Positions 7,883 to 20,280 of a stretch of DNA of 64,000 bases are shown piece by piece (positions within the stretch are counted from its first letter, which is position 1; each line of letters begins with the position of its first letter). Made by a program: the position numbers and the translations under genes. This DNA comes from Symbiobacterium thermophilum IAM 14863 (lineage in GTDB: Bacteria; Bacillota; Sulfobacillia; Symbiobacteriales; Symbiobacteriaceae), in NCBI RefSeq assembly GCF_000009905.1, contig NC_006177.1, forward strand, positions 930,001 through 994,000, given 5' to 3'. Below the pieces are notes generated by a model that saw only the letters and a program-made list of their open reading frames with translations, was not told the origin of the DNA and did no database searches.

Positions 7883-9088
7883 ATGGAACAGACCCGGCAG
7901 CCAGGACTGGCCACGCGCTGTGTCCACGCAGGGCAGCGTCCCGATCCGCTCACCGGCGCCATCTCACCCCCGATCTACCAGACCTCCACCTTTGCCTTTG
8001 CCAGCCTGGAGCAGGGCGCCGCACGGTTTGCCGGTGAGGAACCGGGTTATATCTACACCCGGTTGGGCAATCCGACGGTCGCGGCCCTGGAGGCGAAGAT
8101 CGCCGACCTGGAGGGAGGCGAGGCCGCCGTGGCGTTCGGTTCGGGCATGGCGGCGATCGCAGCCGTGGTGACGGCGCTGGTCCGGGCCGGCGACCACGTC
8201 CTGTTCGGCAACCCGATCTACGGGTGCACCTACGACTTCCTGATGGACGTCATGGCGCGCTTCGGGGTCGAGGCCACTCCGGTGGACCCGGCCCGGCCCG
8301 GGCAGGTGGAGCGGGCCATCCGTCCCAACACCCGTCTGCTCCTCTTCGAGACCCCCGCCAACCCGACGCTGCGGCTCGCGGACATCCGCGCCCTCTCCGA
8401 TCTGGCTCACCGGCACCAGATCACCGTCGTGGTCGACAATACCTTCATGTCCCCCTACCTGCAGCGGCCGCTGGAGCACGGCGCGGACATGGTGGTCCAC
8501 AGCGCCACCAAGTTCATCGGCGGCCACGGCGACGTGGTGGCGGGCCTGGCCGTCGGCCCTGCGGAGGTGATGGCGCGGGTCCGCAGCACGACGCTCAAGA
8601 ACTTCGGCGGGATCCTTTCGCCCTTCGACGCGTGGCTGCTGCTGCGCGGGCTGAAGACCCTGGCCATTCGCATGGAGCGGCACAGCGAGAACGCGCTGAA
8701 GGTCGCCCGGTACCTGGAGCAGCATCCCCTGGTGATGCGGGTGTACTACCCCGGGCTGGAGTCCTCGCCTTATCACGAGCTGGCCCGACGGCAGATGGAC
8801 GGCTTCGGGGGGCTGCTCTCCTTCGAGCTGATGGGCGGCATGGAGGCCGGGCGCACCCTGCTGAACCACGTGCGGCTCTGCACCGTGGCCGTCTCCCTGG
8901 GCGACACGGACACGCTGATCCAGCATCCTGCATCCATGACCCACGCGGTGGTGCCGCCGGAGGCGCGGGCCGCGGCGGGGATTTCCGACGGGCTGGTGCG
9001 GCTGTCGGTGGGGCTGGAGGATGCGGACGACATCATCGCGGATCTGGATCAGGCGCTGGCGGCCGTGGGGCGCGCGCAGAAGCGCTGA
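7883..9088 (+). CDS. PLP-dependent trans-sulfuration enzyme, methionine gamma-lyase-like
   Basis: This 401-residue enzyme of the Cys/Met metabolism class (fold type I) carries the PLP lysine in SATKFIGGHGD near residue 210. It also has the opening THAG/ISPPIYQTSTF region, YTRLGNPT, and a C-terminal SLGDTDTLIQHPASMTH signature. The last motif is usual for methionine gamma-lyases and homocysteine-lyase-type members, which release a thiol, ammonia and a 2-oxo acid. Cystathionine gamma-synthase or O-acetylhomoserine sulfhydrylase activity cannot be excluded from sequence alone. ATG at 7883 has GGAGGTG seven bases upstream. Aspartase follows 61 bases later in the same direction, suggesting amino-acid catabolism. 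Confidence 0.85.
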   Translation: MEQTRQPGLATRCVHAGQRPDPLTGAISPPIYQTSTFAFASLEQGAARFAGEEPGYIYTRLGNPTVAALEAKIADLEGGEAAVAFGSGMAAIAAVVTALVRAGDHVLFGNPIYGCTYDFLMDVMARFGVEATPVDPARPGQVERAIRPNTRLLLFETPANPTLRLADIRALSDLAHRHQITVVVDNTFMSPYLQRPLEHGADMVVHSATKFIGGHGDVVAGLAVGPAEVMARVRSTTLKNFGGILSPFDAWLLLRGLKTLAIRMERHSENALKVARYLEQHPLVMRVYYPGLESSPYHELARRQMDGFGGLLSFELMGGMEAGRTLLNHVRLCTVAVSLGDTDTLIQHPASMTHAVVPPEARAAAGISDGLVRLSVGLEDADDIIADLDQALAAVGRAQKR

Positions 9089-9149
9089 CACGGCGCATCG
9101 TTCGGCGCCTTTCCGGGAAATGACCGTGCAAGCGAGGAGGTAACCAAGC

Positions 9150-10559
<1,410 letters not shown>

Positions 10560-10613
10560 GCCGGGCCCCGGAGGACCGCAGGCCCGACCGCACCGCCTTC
10601 CCCGAACATCACG

Positions 10614-10645
10614 GACCGCCGGGCTGTATGCGCAGCCCGGCGGTC
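10614..10645. terminator. Bidirectional terminator between aspA and the rRNA methyltransferase
   Basis: A perfect 13-bp stem (GACCGCCGGGCTG with CAGCCCGGCGGTC) with a 6-base loop is followed by TTCAGCTTT. It separates two convergent genes. Confidence 0.85.
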
Positions 10646-10646
10646 T

Positions 10647-12125
10647 TCAGCTTTCGGGGTCGATGGGCTCCGGCGCCCCGGCGTCCCAGCGCAGGACCTT
10701 GGGGTAGTGGTTCTTCAGGATCCCGTTGGCCGCCTTGGCCCAGCCCAGGGGGAAGCCGTCGACCGTGACCAGCGTCCAGCCGCGCTCGCCGCCGGCGGGC
10801 AGGGTCTCGCCCCGCAGGTAGGCCAGGAGTTCGGGGGAGCCGGCGGCCAGGTCGCGCACCCGCTGCACGTGCCCGGGCCGCAGCGCCAGGGCCAGCGGAT
10901 GTGAGGGTTCGAACCGGCCCCTGAGCGCCCGGCCGAGCTGCAGGCCGGCGCGCACCACGTGCATCCCCACCAGCGCCCGGCTGTCTGCCGGAGGCGCAAA
11001 GAGCCACTCTCCGTGCTGCCGCAGTTCCGCCTCCGGCGGCAGCGCGTCCTGTCCGGCCGGTGTCAGCGTCTCGCGGCAGAACGTGCGGAAGTCCGCCAGC
11101 GCCTCCTTGGACGGCCGCTGCCAATCCCTGCGGAGCGGCGGGCGCTGCCGGCCCGCGCCGTCCGCGACCCGCTCCAGCACCGCGACGAAGTGGCCCTCGC
11201 CCCGCACCCGGTGGGGCCAGAGCCGCCCGGCCAGCCCGACGCCGACGGTGGCCGCCCGCGCCGGATCGCGGGTCCATTCGGGACGCCCGGGCGCGATCCC
11301 GGGAACCGGGGGGAGGGGGAGCATGCGCAGGTCGGCCCGCCTCGTGAGCAACTGAAGCAGGACCTCCTCGTTCTCCTCGGGGGCGAAGGTGCAGGTGGAG
11401 TAGACCAGCCGCCCGCCGGGGCGGAGGAGCTCCACGGCGCTGTTCAGGATCTCCCCCTGCACGCGGGCGCAGGCCTCCGGCATGTCGGGTCGCCAGCGGT
11501 CGCGGACCTCGGGCGTCTTGCGGAACATGCCCTCCCCGGAGCAGGGGGCGTCCACCAGGACCCGGTCGAAGAAACCCGGCAGCCTTTCCGCCAGCCGCTC
11601 GGGCCGCTCGCTCACCACCGCGGCGCACGTGATGCCCAGCCGCTCCAGGTTCTCGACCAGGGCGCGCACCCGGCCGGGGTCGACCTCGTTGGCCACGAGG
11701 AGGCCGCGGTTTTCCATCTGCGCCGCGAGCTGGGTCGTCTTGCCCCCAGGGGCCGCGGCCAGGTCCAGCACCCGCTCGCCGGGTCGGGCCCCGACCAGCG
11801 GCGCGACCACCATTGCGCTGGGTTCCTGCCCGTAGTAAAGCCCGGCCGCATGGTACGGGTGCCAGCCGGGGCGCAGCGAAGGCGGGCAGTACAGGCCGTC
11901 CGGATTCCAGGGCACCGGTTCGGCCGTAAGTCCCATGCGCTCTGCCAGCTCCTCCCGTGCGATCTTCAGCCGGTTCGCCCGGATCCCCCGTTCCGGGGGC
12001 GAGCTGTACGTCGCCAGGAAGGCGGGGAACTCGTCCTGCAGCAACGCGGACATGCGGGCGACGAACGGCTGGGGGAGTGCGCGATCCTCCAGGCCAACCA
12101 CCCCCTTGTCAGGCGATTCAAACAT
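10647..12125 (-). CDS. rsmF: 16S rRNA cytosine-C5 methyltransferase, RsmF/NOL1-NOP2-Sun family
   Basis: This 492-residue SAM-dependent RNA m5C methyltransferase has the SAM site LDLAAAPGGKTTQLA near residue 117. It also has VLVDAPCSGEGMF near residue 185 and the catalytic Cys motif YSTCTFAPEENE near residue 239. A C-terminal RsmF/PUA-like region (about residues 290-490) follows. Members methylate a cytosine of 16S rRNA. ATG at 12125 gives a normal family N-terminus, but no Shine-Dalgarno precedes it and a TATTAT box lies four bases upstream on the same strand. The mRNA may be leaderless, or the start may be a little downstream. The gene is divergent from the small coiled-coil gene. Confidence 0.85.
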   Translation of the reverse strand: MFESPDKGVVGLEDRALPQPFVARMSALLQDEFPAFLATYSSPPERGIRANRLKIAREELAERMGLTAEPVPWNPDGLYCPPSLRPGWHPYHAAGLYYGQEPSAMVVAPLVGARPGERVLDLAAAPGGKTTQLAAQMENRGLLVANEVDPGRVRALVENLERLGITCAAVVSERPERLAERLPGFFDRVLVDAPCSGEGMFRKTPEVRDRWRPDMPEACARVQGEILNSAVELLRPGGRLVYSTCTFAPEENEEVLLQLLTRRADLRMLPLPPVPGIAPGRPEWTRDPARAATVGVGLAGRLWPHRVRGEGHFVAVLERVADGAGRQRPPLRRDWQRPSKEALADFRTFCRETLTPAGQDALPPEAELRQHGEWLFAPPADSRALVGMHVVRAGLQLGRALRGRFEPSHPLALALRPGHVQRVRDLAAGSPELLAYLRGETLPAGGERGWTLVTVDGFPLGWAKAANGILKNHYPKVLRWDAGAPEPIDPES

Positions 12126-12134
12126 CCATATAAT
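12106..12134 (+). promoter_or_regulatory. Sigma-A promoter for the 12170 gene, overlapping the rsmF start
   Basis: TTGTCA (12106-12111), a 17-base spacer and a consensus TATAAT (12129-12134) point rightwards. The -35 and spacer lie inside the first codons of the divergent rsmF gene. Confidence 0.65.
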
Positions 12135-12169
12135 AACAGCATAGGGAATGCGAGGGAGGCGTGATCGGT

Positions 12170-12580
12170 ATGGCCCAGGCTGAAGAGGCCCTGAGCAGCG
12201 TCGCGGAGCGGGCCAGGCGGGCGCTGCGGGACAACGAGGCGGCACCTCCGCAGCCCCCGGCGCACGTGGACTCCCCCCGGCCGGTCCGGAGTCCGGCGGC
12301 GGGATCGCCCACGGAGTTGATCGCCCAGCGCATGCAGGCGATCGCCCGGGTGAAGGAGCTGGAGCCCCGGCTGGCCAGCGCGCGGGCGAGGGCGGGCGAG
12401 CTCTCCCAGCGGCTGACGTCAACCCCCCCGGACTCGGTCCACTACGCCGAACTCCTCCGCTGGCTGGCCGATGTCCATGTCCAGCTCCGGCAGCTGGAGG
12501 CGGAGTACGAGGAGGCGCAGCACATCATCCGCAACAGCGCCTGGGTGATGCAGCTTCTGGCGGATCCGCTTTCCAGCTAA
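12170..12580 (+). CDS. Small coiled-coil protein of unknown function
   Basis: The 136-residue product is not recognised. The first 45 residues are Ala/Pro-rich and probably disordered. Residues 45-130 are a charged helical region with heptad-like Leu/Ala spacing (IARVKELEPRLASARARAG, VQLRQLEAEYEEAQHII), and no membrane segment or signal peptide is seen. ATG at 12170 lies ten bases from GGGAGG; GTG at 12161 would be one base from it. It has its own near-consensus promoter at 12106-12134 and a 14-bp terminator, so it is a self-contained, probably well-expressed unit. Confidence 0.7.
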   Translation: MAQAEEALSSVAERARRALRDNEAAPPQPPAHVDSPRPVRSPAAGSPTELIAQRMQAIARVKELEPRLASARARAGELSQRLTSTPPDSVHYAELLRWLADVHVQLRQLEAEYEEAQHIIRNSAWVMQLLADPLSS

Positions 12581-12586
12581 GGTCCC

Positions 12587-12630
12587 GGGCGGCCTGCAGG
12601 CACACGGCCGGTGTGTCCTGCAGGCCGCCC
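12587..12630. terminator. Bidirectional terminator
   Basis: A perfect 14-bp stem (GGGCGGCCTGCAGG with CCTGCAGGCCGCCC) starts 7 bases after the coiled-coil gene and faces the convergent purine nucleoside phosphorylase gene. Confidence 0.8.
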
Positions 12631-12691
12631 TCCTGTGATCGGCGCCTCGCCCGTGGCCGGGCTGCGCGCGGGCCCTCCGCCCGCCGGGCCG

Positions 12692-13513
12692 TCAGATCCG
12701 CCGCACCACGCCGCGCACCAGGTTCTGGAACAGGGGCTTCGTGCGGTTGGCGACTTCCAGCACCTGCTCGTGGGTCAGGTGCACCGGCGCGTCGGGCAGC
12801 GCCATGTCCGTGATGCAGGCGATGCCGAGCACCCGCAGCCCCATGTGCCGGGCCGTCACGACCTCCGGCACCGTGGACATGCCGACGGCGTCGCCGCCCA
12901 ACCGCTGGAGCATCCGGAGCTCCGCGCTGGTGTTGTAGCAAGGCCCTGAGATGGCCGTGTACGTTCCCTGCCGCAGAGAGACGCCCATCTCCTGCGCCAC
13001 CGCAACGGCCAGCTCACGCAGCTCCGGCGTGTAGGCGCCGACGGTGGCCGGGAAGCGCGGGCCGAGCCGCTCGTCGTTGGGGCCCCGCAGCGGGTCCTGC
13101 CCCATGAAGTTGATGTGGTCGGTGATCAGCATGAGGTCGCCGGCGGAGAACGACGGGTTGAGCCCGCCCGCGGCGCAGGTCACGATCAGGGTCTCGACGC
13201 CCAGGGCACGCATGACGCGCACCGGGAAGGTGACCTGCTCCATGGTATAGCCCTCGTAGAAGTGGACGCGCCCCTGCATGGCGACCACCGGCTTTCCTTC
13301 CAGGCGGCCGATCACCAGCCGGCCTGCGTGGCCGGGCGCGGTGGAAACGGGGAAGTGGGGAATCTCGTTGTACGGGACCTTCACGGCGTCCTCCACCTGG
13401 TCGGCCAGGTCGCCGAGGCCGGAACCCAGGATAAGCCCGACTTGCGGCGTGACGCCGCCCCTGGCGGCCACGGCCGCGCGGGCTTCCTCGATGCGCTGCA
13501 ACAGGTCGGACAT
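12692..13513 (-). CDS. punA: Purine-nucleoside phosphorylase (inosine/guanosine type)
   Basis: This 273-residue enzyme matches the trimeric PNP class. It shows LILGSGLGDLAD near residue 27, the phosphate/ribose site FPVSTAPGHAGRLV, MQGRVHFYEGY, and the purine site region AISGPCYNTSAELRML with GGDAVGMSTVPE. It splits inosine and guanosine (and deoxy forms) with phosphate to free base and ribose-1-phosphate in purine salvage. The ATG at 13513 is preceded by GAGGTG. The gene is alone, divergent from the pfkA-pyk unit. Confidence 0.92.
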   Translation of the reverse strand: MSDLLQRIEEARAAVAARGGVTPQVGLILGSGLGDLADQVEDAVKVPYNEIPHFPVSTAPGHAGRLVIGRLEGKPVVAMQGRVHFYEGYTMEQVTFPVRVMRALGVETLIVTCAAGGLNPSFSAGDLMLITDHINFMGQDPLRGPNDERLGPRFPATVGAYTPELRELAVAVAQEMGVSLRQGTYTAISGPCYNTSAELRMLQRLGGDAVGMSTVPEVVTARHMGLRVLGIACITDMALPDAPVHLTHEQVLEVANRTKPLFQNLVRGVVRRI

Positions 13514-13600
13514 AGGTCAACACCTCGCTTGGTAGGGTGTCTGGCCGGCAGGCGGCTGATGCGCCCGCGGACGGCCAGCGCACGGGACACGCAACTTCTG

Positions 13601-13630
13601 TAGACAAACCTAACAAAGATGACCTATCCT
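13601..13630 (+). promoter_or_regulatory. Putative sigma-A promoter of pfkA-pyk
   Basis: TAGACA (13601-13606), an 18-base spacer and TATCCT (13625-13630) lie in a locally AT-rich segment. The next coding start on this strand is pfkA, 249 bases downstream. Confidence 0.45.
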
Positions 13631-14850
<1,220 letters not shown>

Positions 14851-14873
14851 CTTGGATGAGGGGAGGTGCCCAG

Positions 14874-16628
<1,755 letters not shown>

Positions 16629-16720
16629 ACTTGTACATTGAATGAATGGCAACAGCGGCGGCGCGGCACACGCCGCCGTTGCCGCTGTGACGGCGAAAGG
16701 CCGCGCGGGAGGCGGGCGAA

Positions 16721-17140
16721 TTGGTCAGGACGCAGGTGCGGGTGCGGTACGCCGACACCGATGCCATGGGCGTCGTGTACCACGCCAACTACCTGATCTG
16801 GTTCGAGGTGGGTCGGAACGAGCTGATGCGCGCCTGGGGCGCGCCCTACGCCGATTTCGAGCGCCGGGGCATCCTGGTGCCGGTGACCGAGGCACAGGTG
16901 CGCTGGGTCCACCCGGCCCGTTACGACGACGTGCTGGAGGTCCAGACGCGCATGGAGCGGCTGACGCCGGCCCGCGTCACCTTCGCTTACCGCATCGTCC
17001 GGGCGGAGGACGGGCGGCTGTGCTGCGAGGGGACCACCACCCACGGCTTCCTGGGGCCCGGCGGACGGCCGGCCGCGCTGCCCAAGCTGGCCCCTGACCT
17101 CTGGCGGCTGTTCAACGAGCGGCTGCAGGCCGGGGAATGA
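16721..17140 (+). CDS. Acyl-CoA thioesterase, YbgC/4-hydroxybenzoyl-CoA thioesterase type
   Basis: This 139-residue hot-dog-fold protein carries the family signature VRYADTDAMGVVYHANYLIWFE, where the Asp is the catalytic residue and the HAN motif contacts CoA. Members hydrolyse acyl-CoA thioesters in the cytosol; the acyl group is not predictable. The start is TTG at 16721, supported by GGGAGG seven bases upstream (16708-16713) and by lack of any alternative that keeps the N-terminal strand. It follows pyk by 92 bases and is followed by a repeat array instead of a clear terminator. Confidence 0.85.
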   Translation: MVRTQVRVRYADTDAMGVVYHANYLIWFEVGRNELMRAWGAPYADFERRGILVPVTEAQVRWVHPARYDDVLEVQTRMERLTPARVTFAYRIVRAEDGRLCCEGTTTHGFLGPGGRPAALPKLAPDLWRLFNERLQAGE

Positions 17141-17249
17141 CGGCTTGCCGCAGCGAGATGGAGGGCCATCCCCGGCCGGTTCCCGCAGCGGCGCACAGCG
17201 CGGTTCGCACGAGGGACGCCCGTCCGGAGGCGCATATCGGCGCCCGGTG

Positions 17250-17830
17250 GGACGCCTGCGGAGGCACGTCATGCAGTGCACCTGCGGAACACCGTGGGGA
17301 CGTGTGATGCGTTGCCCCGGCGGGACGCGTGTGGAGGCTGTGACAGCGCCCGGTGGGACGTCATGTGGAGGCTGTGACAGCGCCCGGCGGGACGTCATGT
17401 GGAGGCACGTGATGCAGTGCCCCTGGGAAACGCCGTGGGGACGTGTGATGCGTTGCCCCGGCGGGGCGCGTCTGGAGGCTGTGACGGCGCCCGGCGGGGC
17501 GCGTCTGGAGGCTGTGACGGCGACCGGCGGGACGTCATGTGGAGGCACGTGATGCAGTGCCCCTGGGAAACGCCGTGGGGACGTGTGATGCGTTGCCCCG
17601 GCGGGGCGCGTCTGGAGGCTGTGACGACGCCCGGCAGGACGTCATGTGGAGGCACGTGATGCAGTGCCCCTGGGAAACGCCGTGGGGACGTGTGATGCGT
17701 TGCCCCGGCGGGGCGCGTCTGGAGGCTGTGACGACGCCCGGCAGGACGTCATGTGGAGGCACGTGATGCAGTGCCCCTGGGAAACGCCGTGGGGACGTGT
17801 GATGCGTTGCCCCGGCGGGGCGCCGGAGAC
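17250..17830. repeat. Non-coding tandem-repeat array, 107-bp unit
   Basis: The element GACGTCATGT starts at 17391, 17531, 17638 and 17745, giving spacings of 140, 107 and 107 bases; the 140-base unit carries an extra 33-base partial duplication. A diverged unit precedes them from about 17260. Within a unit, GTGATGC-NN-TGCCCC occurs twice, about 43 bases apart, so the unit is itself an old duplication. 107 is not a multiple of three and no frame resembles a protein, so the array is non-coding. It fills most of the 850-base gap between the thioesterase and Mrp genes. A later copy ends in unique sequence at about 17830. Confidence 0.85.
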
Positions 17831-17992
17831 TGTGCCGGGGAGGCGCGCCGTACTTGCAGGCGTCGCCGCGGCGTCTAAAGGTTATGGCGGCGTGTGACTG
17901 GGATCACGCCGCAGCGCGTGGAATCCGGGTATGCTGTAGGTAGTTGTGTTGACGAATCGCCCGTATCGGGCCCCGGGAGGAGAGCGAACAGA

Positions 17993-19108
17993 ATGGCCGT
18001 AACCCGTGAGCAGGTCCTTGATGCGTTGAAGGTCGTCAACGACCCAGAGTTGCACAAGTCCATCGTCGACCTCGACATGGTGAAGGATATTCAGATCGAC
18101 GGCGGCCACGTGGCCGTGACGATCAATCTGACGGTGCCGGGTTGTCCGCTCAAGCACCGGTTTGAGCGGGATGTGGAGGCAGCTCTGAAGCAGGTGCCCG
18201 GCGTGGAGCGGGTCACCACGCACTTCGGCGCGATGACCGACGCCGAACGGGCTGCCGTCGCTGCCAAGGTACGGGGCAGCAGCGCACCCCACGCGGACGC
18301 ACGGCCGTCGACCATGGCCCTGGCGACCCGCACCACGATTATCGGCGTCGCGTCGGGCAAGGGCGGCGTCGGGAAGTCCACCACCACCGTCAACCTCGCC
18401 GTCGCCCTGAAGAAGCTGGGCTACAGCGTGGGCATCATCGACGCGGACATCTACGGCTTCTCGATCCCGCGCATGATGGGCAACATGTCCCGGCCCGAGG
18501 CGTTGGACGACCAGATGCTGCTGCCCGTCTGGGCCCACGACATCCCCTTCATCTCGGCCGGCAGCCTGGTGAACGAGGACCAGGCGATCATCTGGCGCGG
18601 TCCGATGCTGGGCAAGATGGTTGAGCAGTTCCTGGTGAACGTTCAGTGGGGGAAGCTGGACTACCTGCTGATCGACCTGCCCCCCGGAACCGGCGATGTG
18701 GCGCTGTCGGTGGCGCAGATGCTGCCGGGCACCGATCTGGTGCTGGTGACCACGCCGCAGGCGGCGGCCTCGCAGGTGGCCGCCCGGGTCGGCTCCATGG
18801 CGGCCCGCACCAAGCAGCGCGTTGTCGGCGTCATCGAGAACATGGCGTACTTCCTCTGTGACGAGTGCAACAAGAAGCACTTCATCTTCGGCAAGGGCGG
18901 CGGCCAGGCCCTCGCCGCCAGTCTCGGCTGCGAGGTGCTGAGCCAGATCCCGCTCACCCCTGATGTCCGGCTGGGTTCTGACGTGGGCGATCCGATCGTC
19001 GCCGACAAGGAGGACCACCCGGCGGCGCAGGCCTACCTGGAGGCCGCCCGCAAGCTGGCGCAGCTGGCGCCCCCCAAGGTGTGGAGCGACGAGCTGCGGG
19101 TGCTCTAG
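17993..19108 (+). CDS. mrp: Mrp/NBP35-family ATPase (iron-sulfur carrier) with N-terminal MIP18/DUF59 domain
   Basis: This 371-residue protein has an N-terminal DUF59 domain (residues 1-85, DLDMVKDIQIDGGHV). It is followed by a SIMIBI-class ATPase with the deviant Walker A GVASGKGGVGKSTTTVN near residue 119. It also has DADIYGFSIPRM, LIDLPPGTGDVAL and a CDEC motif near residue 288 that can bridge an Fe-S cluster at the dimer interface. Mrp proteins bind and transfer Fe-S clusters to client enzymes. ATG at 17993 has GGGAGGAGAG about ten bases upstream. The gene is monocistronic and followed by tandem hairpins. Confidence 0.92.
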   Translation: MAVTREQVLDALKVVNDPELHKSIVDLDMVKDIQIDGGHVAVTINLTVPGCPLKHRFERDVEAALKQVPGVERVTTHFGAMTDAERAAVAAKVRGSSAPHADARPSTMALATRTTIIGVASGKGGVGKSTTTVNLAVALKKLGYSVGIIDADIYGFSIPRMMGNMSRPEALDDQMLLPVWAHDIPFISAGSLVNEDQAIIWRGPMLGKMVEQFLVNVQWGKLDYLLIDLPPGTGDVALSVAQMLPGTDLVLVTTPQAAASQVAARVGSMAARTKQRVVGVIENMAYFLCDECNKKHFIFGKGGGQALAASLGCEVLSQIPLTPDVRLGSDVGDPIVADKEDHPAAQAYLEAARKLAQLAPPKVWSDELRVL

Positions 19109-19490
19109 CAGCCAGGACGTCTGGTCTCCGCAGGCCGCCCGGTTGTCGGCTCGGCCAAGGGGCGCGGGACGCGTACCCCTTGGGCGCTCTGCTGTCCATG
19201 GGCAGAACGCTGCTTCTTCGGCGGCGTTCTGCCCTTCATGTTTCTCGGAAGGGGCCGAGACGGCCTGGCGCCGTCCGCACACTGCCGGGAGCTGATCACC
19301 AATACGCCGCCGCGAGTCGACCCGGGGGACCAGTGAGGCTCAGGCAGAGTCCACGCAGGTGTAGGCCGCTGGGTAACGGCTGCTCTGCCTCGGAAGGGCC
19401 GTCGTGGTCGCCCGAAGCGCATGGTCTGGCAGGAGGCTCGTTAGCGGGCTCCGAAGAGAATGGCATGCTGGTAGCTCAGGGGGGAGAGCC
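19109..19490 (+). other. Intergenic region with two hairpins, no gene
   Basis: The first 125 bases hold two perfect stems: CCAAGGGG with CCCCTTGG (19155-19183), and GGGCAGAACGC with GCGTTCTGCCC (19200-19234). The second is followed by TTCATGTTT and is a likely terminator for mrp. The remaining 250 bases contain no convincing frame or known RNA. Confidence 0.5.
19200..19234 (+). terminator. Terminator after mrp
   Basis: An 11-bp perfect stem with a 13-base loop is followed by a T-containing stretch, 92 bases after the mrp stop. Confidence 0.7.
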
Positions 19491-20171
19491 ATGCGCTGTG
19501 AGATCCGGTATCAGCCCAGCTACTCGCTGGCGGTGGTGTATCTGGGACCGGGAGAGGAGGTTCAGGCCGAGCCGGGGGCCATGGTGGCGATGAGCAGCAC
19601 CGTGGAACTGGAAACCGAGGTGAAGGGCGGTTTCCTGGGTGCCCTCGGCAGGTCGGTGCTGGGCGGCGAGTCGTTCTTCACGTCCCGATACAGGGCCAGG
19701 GGCGGCCCGGGCGAGCTGGCCCTGGCTCCCACGCTGCCGGGGGACATCGGTTACGTCGAGCTCAGAGGCGAGACGTTCTACCTGAAGTCCGGCGCATACC
19801 TGGCCGCAGATCCGGAGCTCGCGGTTGACTCGCGCTGGGGCGGCGCCCGCGGCTTCTTCGGCTCCGGTGGACTCTTCCTGCTGCGGGTGCAGGGCACCGG
19901 CGGGCTGTTGTTTACCGCCTACGGCGCCCTGCACGAGAAGGAACTGGCCCCCGGTGAGCGGTATCGGGTGGACACGGGACATGTGGTCGGCTTCAGCGAA
20001 GGCCTGAACTTCGCAGTCCGGAAGGCCGCGAGGGGTTGGTTCTCCACCCTGGCTAGCGGCGAAGGGCTGGTGTGCGAGTTTACCGGCCCGGGGCGGGTGT
20101 ACCTGCAGACCCGCTCCGAGGAGGCGCTGGTGAACTGGATGGTCGCACAGCTTCCCAGCAAGGGGGATTAA
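19491..20171 (+). CDS. AIM24/TIGR00266-family protein
   Basis: This 226-residue protein shows the family pattern: an early VYLGPGEEVQAEPGAMVAMS stretch, repeated beta-rich segments with Gly-rich turns (GGARGFFGSGGLF, GTGGLLF), and a late GEGLVCEFTGPGRVYLQTR motif. No signal peptide or membrane helix is evident. The family forms a beta-sandwich; its biochemical role in bacteria is unknown. ATG at 19491 follows GGGGGGAG with good spacing. A strong hairpin ends the gene, and beyond it lies the 2.1-kb repeat array. Confidence 0.82.
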   Translation: MRCEIRYQPSYSLAVVYLGPGEEVQAEPGAMVAMSSTVELETEVKGGFLGALGRSVLGGESFFTSRYRARGGPGELALAPTLPGDIGYVELRGETFYLKSGAYLAADPELAVDSRWGGARGFFGSGGLFLLRVQGTGGLLFTAYGALHEKELAPGERYRVDTGHVVGFSEGLNFAVRKAARGWFSTLASGEGLVCEFTGPGRVYLQTRSEEALVNWMVAQLPSKGD

Positions 20172-20186
20172 GACGGCGATAGAGAC

Positions 20187-20214
20187 GACCCCGGCGCGGT
20201 GAGGCGCCGGGGTC
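20187..20214 (+). terminator. Terminator after the AIM24-like gene
   Basis: An 11-bp perfect stem (GACCCCGGCGC with GCGCCGGGGTC) begins 15 bases after the stop codon. Nearly the same hairpin closes the opposite side of the repeat array at 22535-22560. Confidence 0.75.
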
Positions 20215-20280
20215 AAATGGTGTGTGTCGGCGCTCTGCGTCCGACTCCAACACGACGCGTCGGCCTCCTGCCGACGCCGG

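Noticed and set aside
17399-17897. Overlapping 75-86 codon frames inside the 107-bp repeats
   Set aside because: Frames restart with each repeat because 107 is not divisible by three; no independent ribosome sites or protein features.
19235-19490. Possible structural RNA between mrp and the AIM24-like gene
   Set aside because: Compared from memory with RNase P, SRP, 6S and tmRNA patterns; none of their conserved cores is present.
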